From CALSMU01 sp965230225 (GTDB lineage: Bacteria > Bacteroidota > Bacteroidia > Flavobacteriales_D > Parvicellaceae), in the NCBI GenBank assembly GCA_965230225.1, contig CBDDKM010000002.1:744001-808000 (forward strand): a stretch of 64,000 nt of DNA, read 5' to 3'. This document shows positions 41,525 through 49,283 of the stretch, piece by piece; within the stretch, counting starts at the first letter, position 1; every line of letters begins with the position of its first letter. The position numbers were made by a program, and so were the translations under genes. The notes below the pieces were generated by a model. The model was not told the DNA's origin. It did no database searches and saw only the letters and a program-made list of their open reading frames with translations.

Positions 41525-41842
41525 TTAAGCTCTAGCTTTTTTTATGGTAAAGCCAAAAATTCTTAAATAAGTAAAGTAGGAGGGAATGATCCCCAAATAC
41601 ATGCTAATGTCCCACCAAATGGAAGAATTGAAGATGGGCTTACTGGGGAAAAATGAGCCAAATACAGCTGAAAAAGGAGAAATGAGTGTAGTTAATACAG
41701 CCTGTATGCGAATCGTCATTCTTTGAAAACTACTGAGGTCGTGAAACTGGTGTCCCATGGTATATCCAGCATTGTATAAACCGCAGAGCAGAGTAATCAT
41801 TAAAACCGCCAAGATCAGATATATAATGCTAAACCTCTTCAC
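41525..41842 (-). CDS. Small membrane protein of unknown function
   Basis: 105 residues with three hydrophobic segments (IIYLILAVLMITLLCGLYNA, VLTTLISPFSAVFGSFFP, ISMYLGIIPSYFTYLRIFGF) and a basic C-terminus (KKARA). No known family. A stand-alone minus-strand gene with normal codon use; the start ATG at 41842 precedes a basic residue pair and the first helix, as expected for an inner-membrane protein. Confidence 0.55.
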   Translation of the reverse strand: MKRFSIIYLILAVLMITLLCGLYNAGYTMGHQFHDLSSFQRMTIRIQAVLTTLISPFSAVFGSFFPSKPIFNSSIWWDISMYLGIIPSYFTYLRIFGFTIKKARA

Positions 41843-41971
41843 TTTGTAAAGGTAAACACAGAAACGAATATTTATTGGATTAAAGCGATCAATCGTAGTT
41901 AAATAGCAGATAAAAGAGCGAGGAAGTTTTGGGTGGAGAGTAAGTTATATTTACTGTAAATCAATGGGTTT

Positions 41972-42421
41972 ATGAGATACAGTTTGTTTTTACTTTTATG
42001 TTTTTCGCTTTGTTTTTGCACCATGGAAAAGTCTGAACAACCATCGGCTTCGGAAAATGATGTAACTGAACTTCATTCTTCAGGAAATCAATATCGGTTA
42101 ATCAGAGATGATTTGTACGAAGGGATAGATGGAAAGCTGTATCATAAAGTGTTGGATCGAAGTGCAGCTGATGATCCTAAAAACCCTGAAAAGGGATTGG
42201 TTATTTGTTATAATCGCTACATGTACAAGGATACTTTAGTGGATGGGGAAGTTACCTTCACCACGCCATTGTTGGGTGATGTAATTGATAAACATACTTT
42301 CAGAAAATTAGACAGTGCAAGTACCGACGGTAGGTTTAGTTATTACAAGGACACGAATCACCATTATCATCTATTTCATGTAGCCGATGGTGGGTTACTT
42401 CATTTAGGGCTGGAAGAATGA
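41972..42421 (+). CDS. Small lipoprotein
   Basis: 149 residues, lipoprotein signal MRYSLFLLLCFSLCFC. The mature part (YRLIRDDLYEGIDGKLYHKV, FRKLDSASTDGRFSYYKDTN) resembles DKNYY-type immunity-like beta proteins, but I cannot assign it. A TATATTTA -7-like box lies at 41946-41953. Its stop overlaps the ATG of the next gene (ATGA), so the two products likely work together. Confidence 0.65.
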   Translation: MRYSLFLLLCFSLCFCTMEKSEQPSASENDVTELHSSGNQYRLIRDDLYEGIDGKLYHKVLDRSAADDPKNPEKGLVICYNRYMYKDTLVDGEVTFTTPLLGDVIDKHTFRKLDSASTDGRFSYYKDTNHHYHLFHVADGGLLHLGLEE

Positions 42422-42720
42422 CTTCTAAAAATGTAATACGACTGATCATTTGCTTCATTTCTACTACTGTTGGAATGCTGTACCTCAACGATCAGGTATA
42501 CCAATGGATTTTCCCTAACCCCTGTATTTATCACCTAAAACCGCTGCCGGACAACGTTTGGTTCAACCTGTTTTTTTATGCGGACATTAGTACCAATGGA
42601 CACCCTGCTCAAAGTAATTTTAACGTGATGTTTACGTTTGTGCTTGGACTGATTTTCGGGTGGATGTTGTATCAGCTACTTTTTGGTAGAAGAAATAAAA
42701 AGGCTTTTTCGAAAAATTAG
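42418..42720 (+). CDS. Small two-helix membrane protein
   Basis: 100 residues with two membrane helices (VIRLIICFISTTVGMLYL at about 5-22 and FNVMFTFVLGLIFGWMLYQL at about 69-88), a periplasmic-type loop between them, and a basic tail. Unknown family. Translationally coupled to the lipoprotein gene before it through a 4-base overlap. Confidence 0.6.
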   Translation: MTSKNVIRLIICFISTTVGMLYLNDQVYQWIFPNPCIYHLKPLPDNVWFNLFFYADISTNGHPAQSNFNVMFTFVLGLIFGWMLYQLLFGRRNKKAFSKN

Positions 42721-42919
42721 CCCTTCTTCTGAAACCGACCAAATTATTCCGCTAAACAGGACAACCATACAACTGTTAAGTTGTTATTAATATAACACCA
42801 ATCGTCATTATTGTAACTTTTTCAACAAAACCGAAGTAATCAAACTGAGTGTTCAGTTATGACTTTACTTCTTTTTGTCTACCCATAGGATATGAGTTTA
42901 GAGACATTAAAAACCTGTT

Positions 42920-44404
42920 ATGAGAAATTTACTTTTATTGATTTTTATTCTTGTACACTCTTTGTTTTTGGGGCAATCTCCTGATGACGATGTATTTCAT
43001 AAAGTGTGGAATGATTCTACTTTGTTGACTCCAATTCAACTTTTTAATGCTGAAAATTTAGGAGTTGAAAACAACTCTTATCATGAAGAAAATGAAAAGT
43101 TTTTCAGAGCAAAACAGCAATATGAAGAAGCCAGGGAAAAGAAAGATAAGGAGAAGATGAACCTGAACCTACAAAAAATGGGTAGGATTTGTGCAAAAAA
43201 ATGTGATTATGCTAGTACTGTAAAATATTACTTTGAGGCTCTTGATATTCAGGAAGAACTGGGTAATCCAATAGTAAAGGGGGAATTGATGTATAGAATT
43301 GGTTCTGTGTTTGCTCGAATAGGTTCTCATGATAAGGCAATAAAATATTGTAATGGGGCCTTAGAAATAGGCCGTCAATACAAAGATTCAACCATAATAT
43401 TATCTGCACTGATTAATTTAGGAGGTGTTTATTCATTAGAAGAGCGCCCTGAAGCTTTAACAATGCTTAATGAAGCTTTGGTATATGCCGAAGGCCTTGG
43501 TGAAAAGCGTCTCTCTGCTAAAGTGTTGAATAATATTGGTTGTGTTTATTCTGTTAAGAAACAATATGATAGCGCCCTGGAGTATTTTTATAAATGTCTT
43601 AAAGTGTGTGAAGAAGTGCATGATACAACTGTAATAACCAGAGTGCATGCTAATATTAGCGGGGAATATATTGAATTAGAGGATTATGAAAAAGCGGAAT
43701 ACCATTGTGTTGAGGCATTTAATTATGCCTACGCGATTAAATCATTCGAAAATTTGGATCAGTGCTTAGAGTTGGTTTATCAAATTTATAAAGCACAAGG
43801 GAAGTATGAAATGGCACTGGTTATGCAGGAAGAGTTTATCGTATTAAACGATAGTTTGAATGGGGTAAAAAAACGTGATGATTTGTTAAATGAAGCATTT
43901 AGGTTTGAAACAGAAAAAATGATTTTGACTGACAGTTTAACTAATCTTCGAAAACAGGAAATTGGGAGAATGCAGCGTCAATATGATCAGCAGCAGTCTA
44001 AATTCATTTACCTCTTTCTGGCCATGTTGTTGTTGTTACTCGGTTATATTTTGTTGACAATACTCAGAAAATTCAAAAAGGAAAGAGAAAACCTACTAAA
44101 AGAAATAAAGCTTCTACAGCTAGAGCCTTCCATACTTGATTTAGGTAGTCATGAAGAGACATTGGACAGAGGCAAAATTCAGGGTAGCATTGATGCGGTA
44201 TTGAACGATACTGACTGGAACGTTATACGAGCATTGTATAATAACCCAACCATAAGTAATCAGGAACTGGCTTCTGAGATTTCTTTGAGTGTTGGTGGTG
44301 CCCGCTCCTCTCTTTCAAAAATGTATCAGCTTTTTGATGTCAAAACTGGTAGAAATCAGCGAATGTTACTCATCATGAAAGCCATTAATCTCTCTAAAGA
44401 ATAG
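42920..44404 (+). CDS. Membrane-bound TPR regulator with C-terminal HTH
   Basis: 494 residues: signal peptide (MRNLLLLIFILVHSLFLGQ), about six TPR units (residues about 60-320, for example GSHDKAIKYCNGALEIGRQY and KKQYDSALEYFYKCLKVCEE), a short coiled coil, one membrane helix (about 355-378, FIYLFLAMLLLLLGYILLTI) and a cytoplasmic winged or LuxR-like helix-turn-helix (about 425-490, NNPTISNQELASEISLSVGG, ARSSLSKMYQLFDVKTGRNQ). This is the Bacteroidota one-component layout in which a periplasmic TPR sensor directly carries a DNA-binding tail. It is monocistronic. Two palindrome types follow in the next 250 bases and may be its targets. Confidence 0.85.
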   Translation: MRNLLLLIFILVHSLFLGQSPDDDVFHKVWNDSTLLTPIQLFNAENLGVENNSYHEENEKFFRAKQQYEEAREKKDKEKMNLNLQKMGRICAKKCDYASTVKYYFEALDIQEELGNPIVKGELMYRIGSVFARIGSHDKAIKYCNGALEIGRQYKDSTIILSALINLGGVYSLEERPEALTMLNEALVYAEGLGEKRLSAKVLNNIGCVYSVKKQYDSALEYFYKCLKVCEEVHDTTVITRVHANISGEYIELEDYEKAEYHCVEAFNYAYAIKSFENLDQCLELVYQIYKAQGKYEMALVMQEEFIVLNDSLNGVKKRDDLLNEAFRFETEKMILTDSLTNLRKQEIGRMQRQYDQQQSKFIYLFLAMLLLLLGYILLTILRKFKKERENLLKEIKLLQLEPSILDLGSHEETLDRGKIQGSIDAVLNDTDWNVIRALYNNPTISNQELASEISLSVGGARSSLSKMYQLFDVKTGRNQRMLLIMKAINLSKE

Positions 44405-44427
44405 TCCTTTCCTAATAATTTTTTCTG

Positions 44428-44451
44428 GGGTAATATTATTCCATATTACCC
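44428..44451. promoter_or_regulatory. Inverted repeat GGGTAATAT-N6-ATATTACCC
   Basis: Perfect 9-bp arms GGGTAATAT (44428-44436) and ATATTACCC (44443-44451) around TATTCC, 24 bases after the TPR-HTH gene. The half-site GGGTAAT is the one in the palindrome at 913-928 beside the LuxR-type gene. A weak T-run does not follow, so an operator is more likely than a terminator. Confidence 0.5.
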
Positions 44452-44598
44452 TGCCTTCTACCCAATATTTTGCTTAATGAATTGTTTTCTATTGGTTCAT
44501 TTATAATGGACCTGAACATTCAATTAGTAGAGTCAATTCAGTTTTACTTAGAAAACAAATTAAATCAACCTCCTCTGGGAAAAGAATCCCCTTTTTGG

Positions 44599-44653
44599 TT
44601 CAGCACATGTGCTGAATCCCCATAAAACCTGACTTTTCAGCGCATGTGATGAT
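44599..44653. promoter_or_regulatory. Perfect 18-bp palindrome and a degenerate second copy
   Basis: TTCAGCACATGTGCTGAA (44599-44616) is a perfect palindrome. A second, imperfect copy TTCAGCGCATGTGATGAT starts at 44636, a 37-bp period. Both lie in the 355-base gap upstream of the Omp28-like gene (ATG at 44759). Another inverted repeat, GAATGG/CCATTC, is at 44698-44715. The gap also holds the GGGTAATAT repeat; no gene is seen in it. The arrangement suggests a regulated promoter for the Omp28-like gene. Confidence 0.5.
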
Positions 44654-44758
44654 GGATAAAATGGTAAAAAGGGTTCTGTTTGTACCACGATGTTTACGAA
44701 TGGAGTTCACCATTCTTATAGATGTCATGAGTAATGTTTAACTAAATAAAACTTGATT

Positions 44759-46750
44759 ATGATTAAAAACAAACTACTAATTGTATTATCTGTGTTTACT
44801 GTGCAAAAGGCATTTGCCCAATTGCCAGTAAGTACTACCCCTGAAAATAAGAATGTAATTTTGGAAGAGTTTACCGGTATTTACTGTGGGTTTTGTCCAG
44901 ATGGTCATGTTGTTGCCGATGGAATAGTAAGCAATAACCCTGATGATGTATTTGTTATTAATATTCATACAGGAAGTTTTGCGAGCCCATCGTCAGGTGA
45001 TCCCGATTTTAGAACGCCTTTTGGATCTGATATAGCTAGTCAGTCTGATCTTGCAGGATATCCAGCAGGAACGGTTAACAGGCATTTATTCACAGGAATG
45101 TCTATGAACTCCGGAACTGCTATGAGTAGAGGAGATTGGGCATCTGCTGCCTCAACCATTTTGGGAGAGCCTTCTTATGTAAACATAGCCTTAGAAGGAA
45201 ATCTGGACGCTACAACCAGAGAACTAATTGTAGATGTAGAAATGTATGTTACCGGTACAGCTCCATCAACCTTTAATCTAAATGTAGCTTTATTACAGGA
45301 CCATGTAGAAGGGCCTCAAAGTGGAGGAGCAAATTTTAACCCTTCAAGTGTATTACCAAATGGTAACTATGATCACAAACACATGCTACGACATTTACTT
45401 TCAGGTCAATGGGGAACTGTGATCAATGCTACTCCAGGAACTGTTATTACGCAACAATATACCTATACTATTCCTCCAGATTTAAATGGAGTAAGTTATG
45501 AGTTGGGAAACCTGGATTTGGTTGCTTTCATTGCTGAGGGACAACAGGAGATTGTAACTGGAAATACGGGGCCTATTAATGTGATTTTACCAAATGGTAT
45601 AGACAACATTGATGTAGCAGCCTCTACCAATATGACTTTCCCAAATGGACTATGTGATTATAATGTTACTCCTGAGGTTACCATTACCAATAACGGTAAT
45701 GATGTGTTGGACACCATGGAGGTATCTTATACTTTAAATGGAGGAACACCGATTACAGAAATGGTTTATCAGTCCATCAATGGAGGGCAGTCTTATACAC
45801 ATTCATTCAATCCTATTACGGTTAGTGCTGGAGCGAATAAGATTACTTATGATGTGAATACAGACGATGATTTATCCTCATTGGATATCTCTTTAGGGAA
45901 TAATTCAACTGTTAGCGCAGAATGGTACAATGTGTCTGCAACTGCTTTTGCAACTTCTCATACTGAAGGTTTTGAATCCAATGTTGGAGGTGATGTTGCT
46001 CCGGCAAATGCAATTGCTATGAACCCTGATGGGATAGAGGCAAGAGTATTAAATCAGGCCAGTGGGTTTGGAAACAGTACCAATAGTTTTTTCTGGAATT
46101 TCTTTAGTATCTCCGATGGAAAAGAGTCTTCTTTAGTATGGGAGAAAATTGATTTTAGTTCAACGACAGGAGCTGAGTTAACCTTTTCGCATGCATATGC
46201 TCAATATACCAGTGAAGATGATCAATTGGAGATTTTAATATCTACAGATTGTGGAGCAACCTGGACCTCAGTATGGATGCAAGCAGGTTCCCAACTTGCC
46301 ACTGCTTCGGCTTCAACCTCAAGTTTTTTCCCAACGGCTAGTCAGTGGGCAGCAAATACTGTAGACCTTTCTGCTTACGATGGGGAGTCTGAGGTAATGG
46401 TTCGATTCAGTGGAACTTCAAATTATGGGAATAACCTGTTTATTGATGATATCAATATTGGAGCTGCCTCTGGACCTAACGGAATTCCATCTTTTGAAAA
46501 CGATTTGGTGCAATTGTATCCTAACCCGGTATCAGATGTACTTATAGTAGATGTTGATGCACAATTAGTCAATGTTAAAGCCATCAAAATAATTAATCTA
46601 TTAGGCGAAATAGTGTATAGCTATGATCTTCCATCGCTTAACGGAGGTATTAATTCTATTGATGTTAGCAATTTGAAAAACGGTGTTTATCATTTCATAC
46701 TTGAATCAGAAGAAAAACAAGTTGCTAAAAAGTTTTCAGTGCAACACTGA
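44759..46750 (+). CDS. Omp28-like thioredoxin-fold secreted protein, T9SS cargo
   Basis: About 663 residues from the ATG at 44759 (signal MIKNKLLIVLSVFTVQKAFA); a TTG six bases earlier is not needed. Residues about 30-270 match the Omp28-related family: the VILEEFTGIYCGFCPDGH segment with a CxxC pair (Cys 43, Cys 46), FVINIHTGSFASPSSGDPDF, LAGYPAGTVNRHLF, and ALLQDHVEGPQSGGANFNPS. Ig-like and jelly-roll-like domains and a type A sorting domain (about 585-663, LVQLYPNPVSDVLIVDVDAQ ... NGVYHFILESEEKQ) follow. The CxxC hints at a redox or disulfide role outside the cell, unproven. It is preceded by candidate operators and followed by a strong terminator. Confidence 0.88.
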   Translation: MIKNKLLIVLSVFTVQKAFAQLPVSTTPENKNVILEEFTGIYCGFCPDGHVVADGIVSNNPDDVFVINIHTGSFASPSSGDPDFRTPFGSDIASQSDLAGYPAGTVNRHLFTGMSMNSGTAMSRGDWASAASTILGEPSYVNIALEGNLDATTRELIVDVEMYVTGTAPSTFNLNVALLQDHVEGPQSGGANFNPSSVLPNGNYDHKHMLRHLLSGQWGTVINATPGTVITQQYTYTIPPDLNGVSYELGNLDLVAFIAEGQQEIVTGNTGPINVILPNGIDNIDVAASTNMTFPNGLCDYNVTPEVTITNNGNDVLDTMEVSYTLNGGTPITEMVYQSINGGQSYTHSFNPITVSAGANKITYDVNTDDDLSSLDISLGNNSTVSAEWYNVSATAFATSHTEGFESNVGGDVAPANAIAMNPDGIEARVLNQASGFGNSTNSFFWNFFSISDGKESSLVWEKIDFSSTTGAELTFSHAYAQYTSEDDQLEILISTDCGATWTSVWMQAGSQLATASASTSSFFPTASQWAANTVDLSAYDGESEVMVRFSGTSNYGNNLFIDDINIGAASGPNGIPSFENDLVQLYPNPVSDVLIVDVDAQLVNVKAIKIINLLGEIVYSYDLPSLNGGINSIDVSNLKNGVYHFILESEEKQVAKKFSVQH

Positions 46751-46888
46751 TAAAACATTTTCCAAGCGAGGAAAATACTATTCTATGAGAATAGAAGCTT
46801 TTCGATTAAAACGGTTTGATGTGGTGTTAACCAGTTCTTAGTCCTGATGTAGTTGGCTTCTATAGTAATGGATTAGTTACATTGATGA

Positions 46889-46925
46889 GAAAAGGCAATT
46901 GCAGGTAATGCGATTGCCTTTTCAA
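46889..46925 (+). terminator. Terminator after the Omp28-like gene
   Basis: GAAAAGGCAAT (46889-46899) and ATTGCCTTTTC (46913-46923) form a perfect 11-bp stem with a 13-base loop. Two smaller hairpins precede it (ATTTTCC/GGAAAAT at 46757-46776; TTCTAT/ATAGAA at 46781-46796), both right after the stop codon. Confidence 0.7.
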
Positions 46926-46972
46926 TTTATATATGGTTTAGTTTCATATTCTCAGAAGAGAAAAGAAAACAA

Positions 46973-46980
46973 TATATTTG
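46973..46980 (+). promoter_or_regulatory. Candidate -7 promoter box (TAnnTTTG) for the ABC operon
   Basis: TATATTTG matches TAnnTTTG exactly and stands 30 bases before the ATG of the ABC ATPase gene. No good TTTG box is seen 19 bases upstream. Confidence 0.4.
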
Positions 46981-47010
46981 GGAAAGGAACCCTTAACCTA
47001 AACTACATCT

Positions 47011-47937
47011 ATGACTGATCCTAATTCAACCACCATTTGGGAAGGCCAGGGAATTGGCAAAAGTTATTCTCCCAATGGATTTCAATTAAAGGACATCAAT
47101 CTTCAAATACAGTCCGGAGAAATTACCGGTGTTGTAGGAGAAAACGGAAATGGAAAAACCACACTTCTTCGAATCATAGCCGGCGATTTAGACTCAGATC
47201 AGGGAGTGATCAAATTTCAGGGTAATGCAGTAACTCCTAATCAATGGAGAAGCTTTAAAGAGCAGATTACCTACATTCCTCAAAGAATACCAAAGTGGTA
47301 CGGGTTTTTGAGAACAAACCTGGTGTTTCAAGCCAGTATACATGGTATCCCACCTAACGAAATAGACGAGCGTTTAGACATCCTTCTCAAAGAGTTGGGA
47401 TTGGAAAAATATGCCGATTTAAAATGGTCCGAAATATCTACCGGATACCGTTTGAGATTTCAGTTGGCAAAGATGCTAATCGGAAAGCCACGTTTGTTGG
47501 TATTGGATGAACCCATTGCTAATCTGGACATTAAAGCTCAAGAAAAGTTTTTGAACGACCTTAGAAGGGTAGTTTCTAATGAGCAATTTAACACAGCAGT
47601 TATTTTAAGTTCTCAACAGTTGCACGAGGTAGAAAGTTTCTCAGATAATGTGGTTTTTATAAAAGATGGTGCTATCGAGTATAGCGGAAAGGTAAAAGAT
47701 GTGGGAGCAGATAGGCAAGAGAACACTTTTGAAATGGCCGGAAGCTTCACCATTGACGAGATAAAAATGCTTTTGGGGGAGCAATTGTTAAGTGTTGCCT
47801 CTAGCGGTCAAAATGTTGTTCTTTCTGTAGGAGTTGGGCTTACTTCTGAAATGATTTTGAGTAAGGTAATTGGGGCAGGGTTTACCATAAAGTACTTTAG
47901 AGATATTAGTTCATCCACTAAAAAAATGTTTGCGTAA
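47011..47937 (+). CDS. ABC transporter ATP-binding protein
   Basis: 308 residues. The ABC ATPase domain (about 10-215) has Walker A GENGNGKTT (43-51), a Q-loop region (ITYIPQRIPKWYGFL), an ABC signature in the variant form ISTGYRLRFQLAK (usually LSGGQ), Walker B RLLVLDEPIANLD and a switch region with QQLHEVESFSDNVVFIKDG. A C-terminal extension of about 85 residues follows. The layout fits an export-type or drug/lipid ABC ATPase. The stop is 1 base before the ATG of the next gene, a large membrane protein likely to be its permease. Confidence 0.9.
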   Translation: MTDPNSTTIWEGQGIGKSYSPNGFQLKDINLQIQSGEITGVVGENGNGKTTLLRIIAGDLDSDQGVIKFQGNAVTPNQWRSFKEQITYIPQRIPKWYGFLRTNLVFQASIHGIPPNEIDERLDILLKELGLEKYADLKWSEISTGYRLRFQLAKMLIGKPRLLVLDEPIANLDIKAQEKFLNDLRRVVSNEQFNTAVILSSQQLHEVESFSDNVVFIKDGAIEYSGKVKDVGADRQENTFEMAGSFTIDEIKMLLGEQLLSVASSGQNVVLSVGVGLTSEMILSKVIGAGFTIKYFRDISSSTKKMFA

Positions 47938-47938
47938 T

Positions 47939-49234
47939 ATGAGTTTTGTAGATCGATTTATTCCGTCATTTTTGAAGAAATTGGATGATTATTTATTGAG
48001 GAATTACCCCAATTTATGGGTTACCAATGTTCATTATGTGTTGTTTTATACATTGATATTGGATGCCATTTTATTTGGGTTTTCGTGGATGTTTGGTTTT
48101 TCCCTAAAAGATCCAGTACCGGAAATAGAACTGTCCTTTGCACTAATGATTGTACCAGCCATTTTGGTGCTTGTTTTTTGGTTCATTAAACAGGCCAGGT
48201 ATAATGTAGATAAGAACTTTGGGAAGCTGAGTTTATTGAGGGATTTTCAGAATTACCTGGTGTATTTCGTAGTTATTTTTGCCATCTATACCGTTGCATC
48301 AGTTATACCTTTTACATTGGTTTCTAAGGTTAAAAACTCCATTACAACCGAAGAGTTAATGGAAGATGTAAAAACCCTTAATCAGGGTTACGTGTATTTC
48401 GATGGTTATGGAGTTTTTAGTGAGTACGGAGAAATTACGCTTCACAGAATGGAGTACGTTTATCTGTATGATTATGAATACGGCTATGAATCCAATGATA
48501 TGTATGGTAGCGAATATGGAGAAACTACTATTTCCAGAGGTCAGGCGCTACATGAAATAGAATCTTTCATTAAAACTTATAATAAGTACACTTATAACGA
48601 GTTGGATTACAGGCCCGAAGAGGTGCTGGATGATGCTTTAAGTGGATACTCTGTTGGAATATACTTCGATGATTATCGAGAAAGTGTGGACTATAAATTA
48701 GAACAGATTTATTACATGAAGGAGAGTCCATGGGCCATTATGCAGTTTGAAGAGGCTTATTTGAAGTTAATCTTTGCCATTGTTGGGGTATTAGCTCTAA
48801 TAACCTGGATGTTTAAGAATGTTCATTGGAAGAACTTCCTATCTGCAATGTTAACAGTTATATTATCTCCAATCCCAATGGTGTTAGTAGGCTTAATATT
48901 GTTTGAGTTATTGAATGTAAGTCAGGATGTGGAACCTGTTCTAGGTGTGATTATTGCCGTCAACTTAGCAGCTATACTCATCACCATTATTCCATGGGTT
49001 AATCAAAAGTATTCGTACATGGGAGTAATTTGTGGAATGTTGCTACAGCTATGGACACCGTTTAGTGTGTTTATTTATAGTGTGATGATTATTGAAGTAA
49101 ACAATTACTACTGGTATAACTGGGAAGATTTTCTGGAGAATACTTATTGGATTGGTTGGGGAGTTATGCTTCTATCCATCGTAATAATGAAACCATATTA
49201 CAAGAGAATGTGGGCATTGCCCAAGAGGAAATAA
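47939..49234 (+). CDS. Membrane partner of the ABC ATPase
   Basis: About 431 residues from the ATG at 47939 (a TTG at 47930 would overlap the ATPase stop). It has seven or eight membrane helices, two of them in the first 90 residues (VLFYTLILDAILFGFSWMFG, LMIVPAILVLVFWFIKQ). A large extracytoplasmic domain (about 150-270) is rich in Tyr, Asp and Glu (YVYLYDYEYGYESNDMYGSE). A second bundle at the C-terminus follows. No known permease family is recognised, but the gene is joined to the ATPase gene and is probably its membrane subunit. It ends at a strong terminator. Confidence 0.75.
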   Translation: MSFVDRFIPSFLKKLDDYLLRNYPNLWVTNVHYVLFYTLILDAILFGFSWMFGFSLKDPVPEIELSFALMIVPAILVLVFWFIKQARYNVDKNFGKLSLLRDFQNYLVYFVVIFAIYTVASVIPFTLVSKVKNSITTEELMEDVKTLNQGYVYFDGYGVFSEYGEITLHRMEYVYLYDYEYGYESNDMYGSEYGETTISRGQALHEIESFIKTYNKYTYNELDYRPEEVLDDALSGYSVGIYFDDYRESVDYKLEQIYYMKESPWAIMQFEEAYLKLIFAIVGVLALITWMFKNVHWKNFLSAMLTVILSPIPMVLVGLILFELLNVSQDVEPVLGVIIAVNLAAILITIIPWVNQKYSYMGVICGMLLQLWTPFSVFIYSVMIIEVNNYYWYNWEDFLENTYWIGWGVMLLSIVIMKPYYKRMWALPKRK

Positions 49235-49268
49235 AAAAAGGCGCTTCCATTACGAAGCGCCTTTTTTG
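49234..49268. terminator. Bidirectional terminator
   Basis: AAAAAAAGGCGCTTC (49234-49246) pairs with GAAGCGCCTTTTTT (49254-49267), a 12- to 14-bp stem with a 6-base loop, between the convergent ABC membrane gene and the SprB-repeat gene. A- and T-runs on both sides let it act in both directions. Confidence 0.88.
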
Positions 49269-49283
49269 TTGAGGTCTTTGACC

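Noticed and set aside
47930..47938. TTG start for the ABC membrane protein
   Set aside because: It would overlap the ATPase stop; the ATG at 47939 gives a normal start with 1-base spacing.
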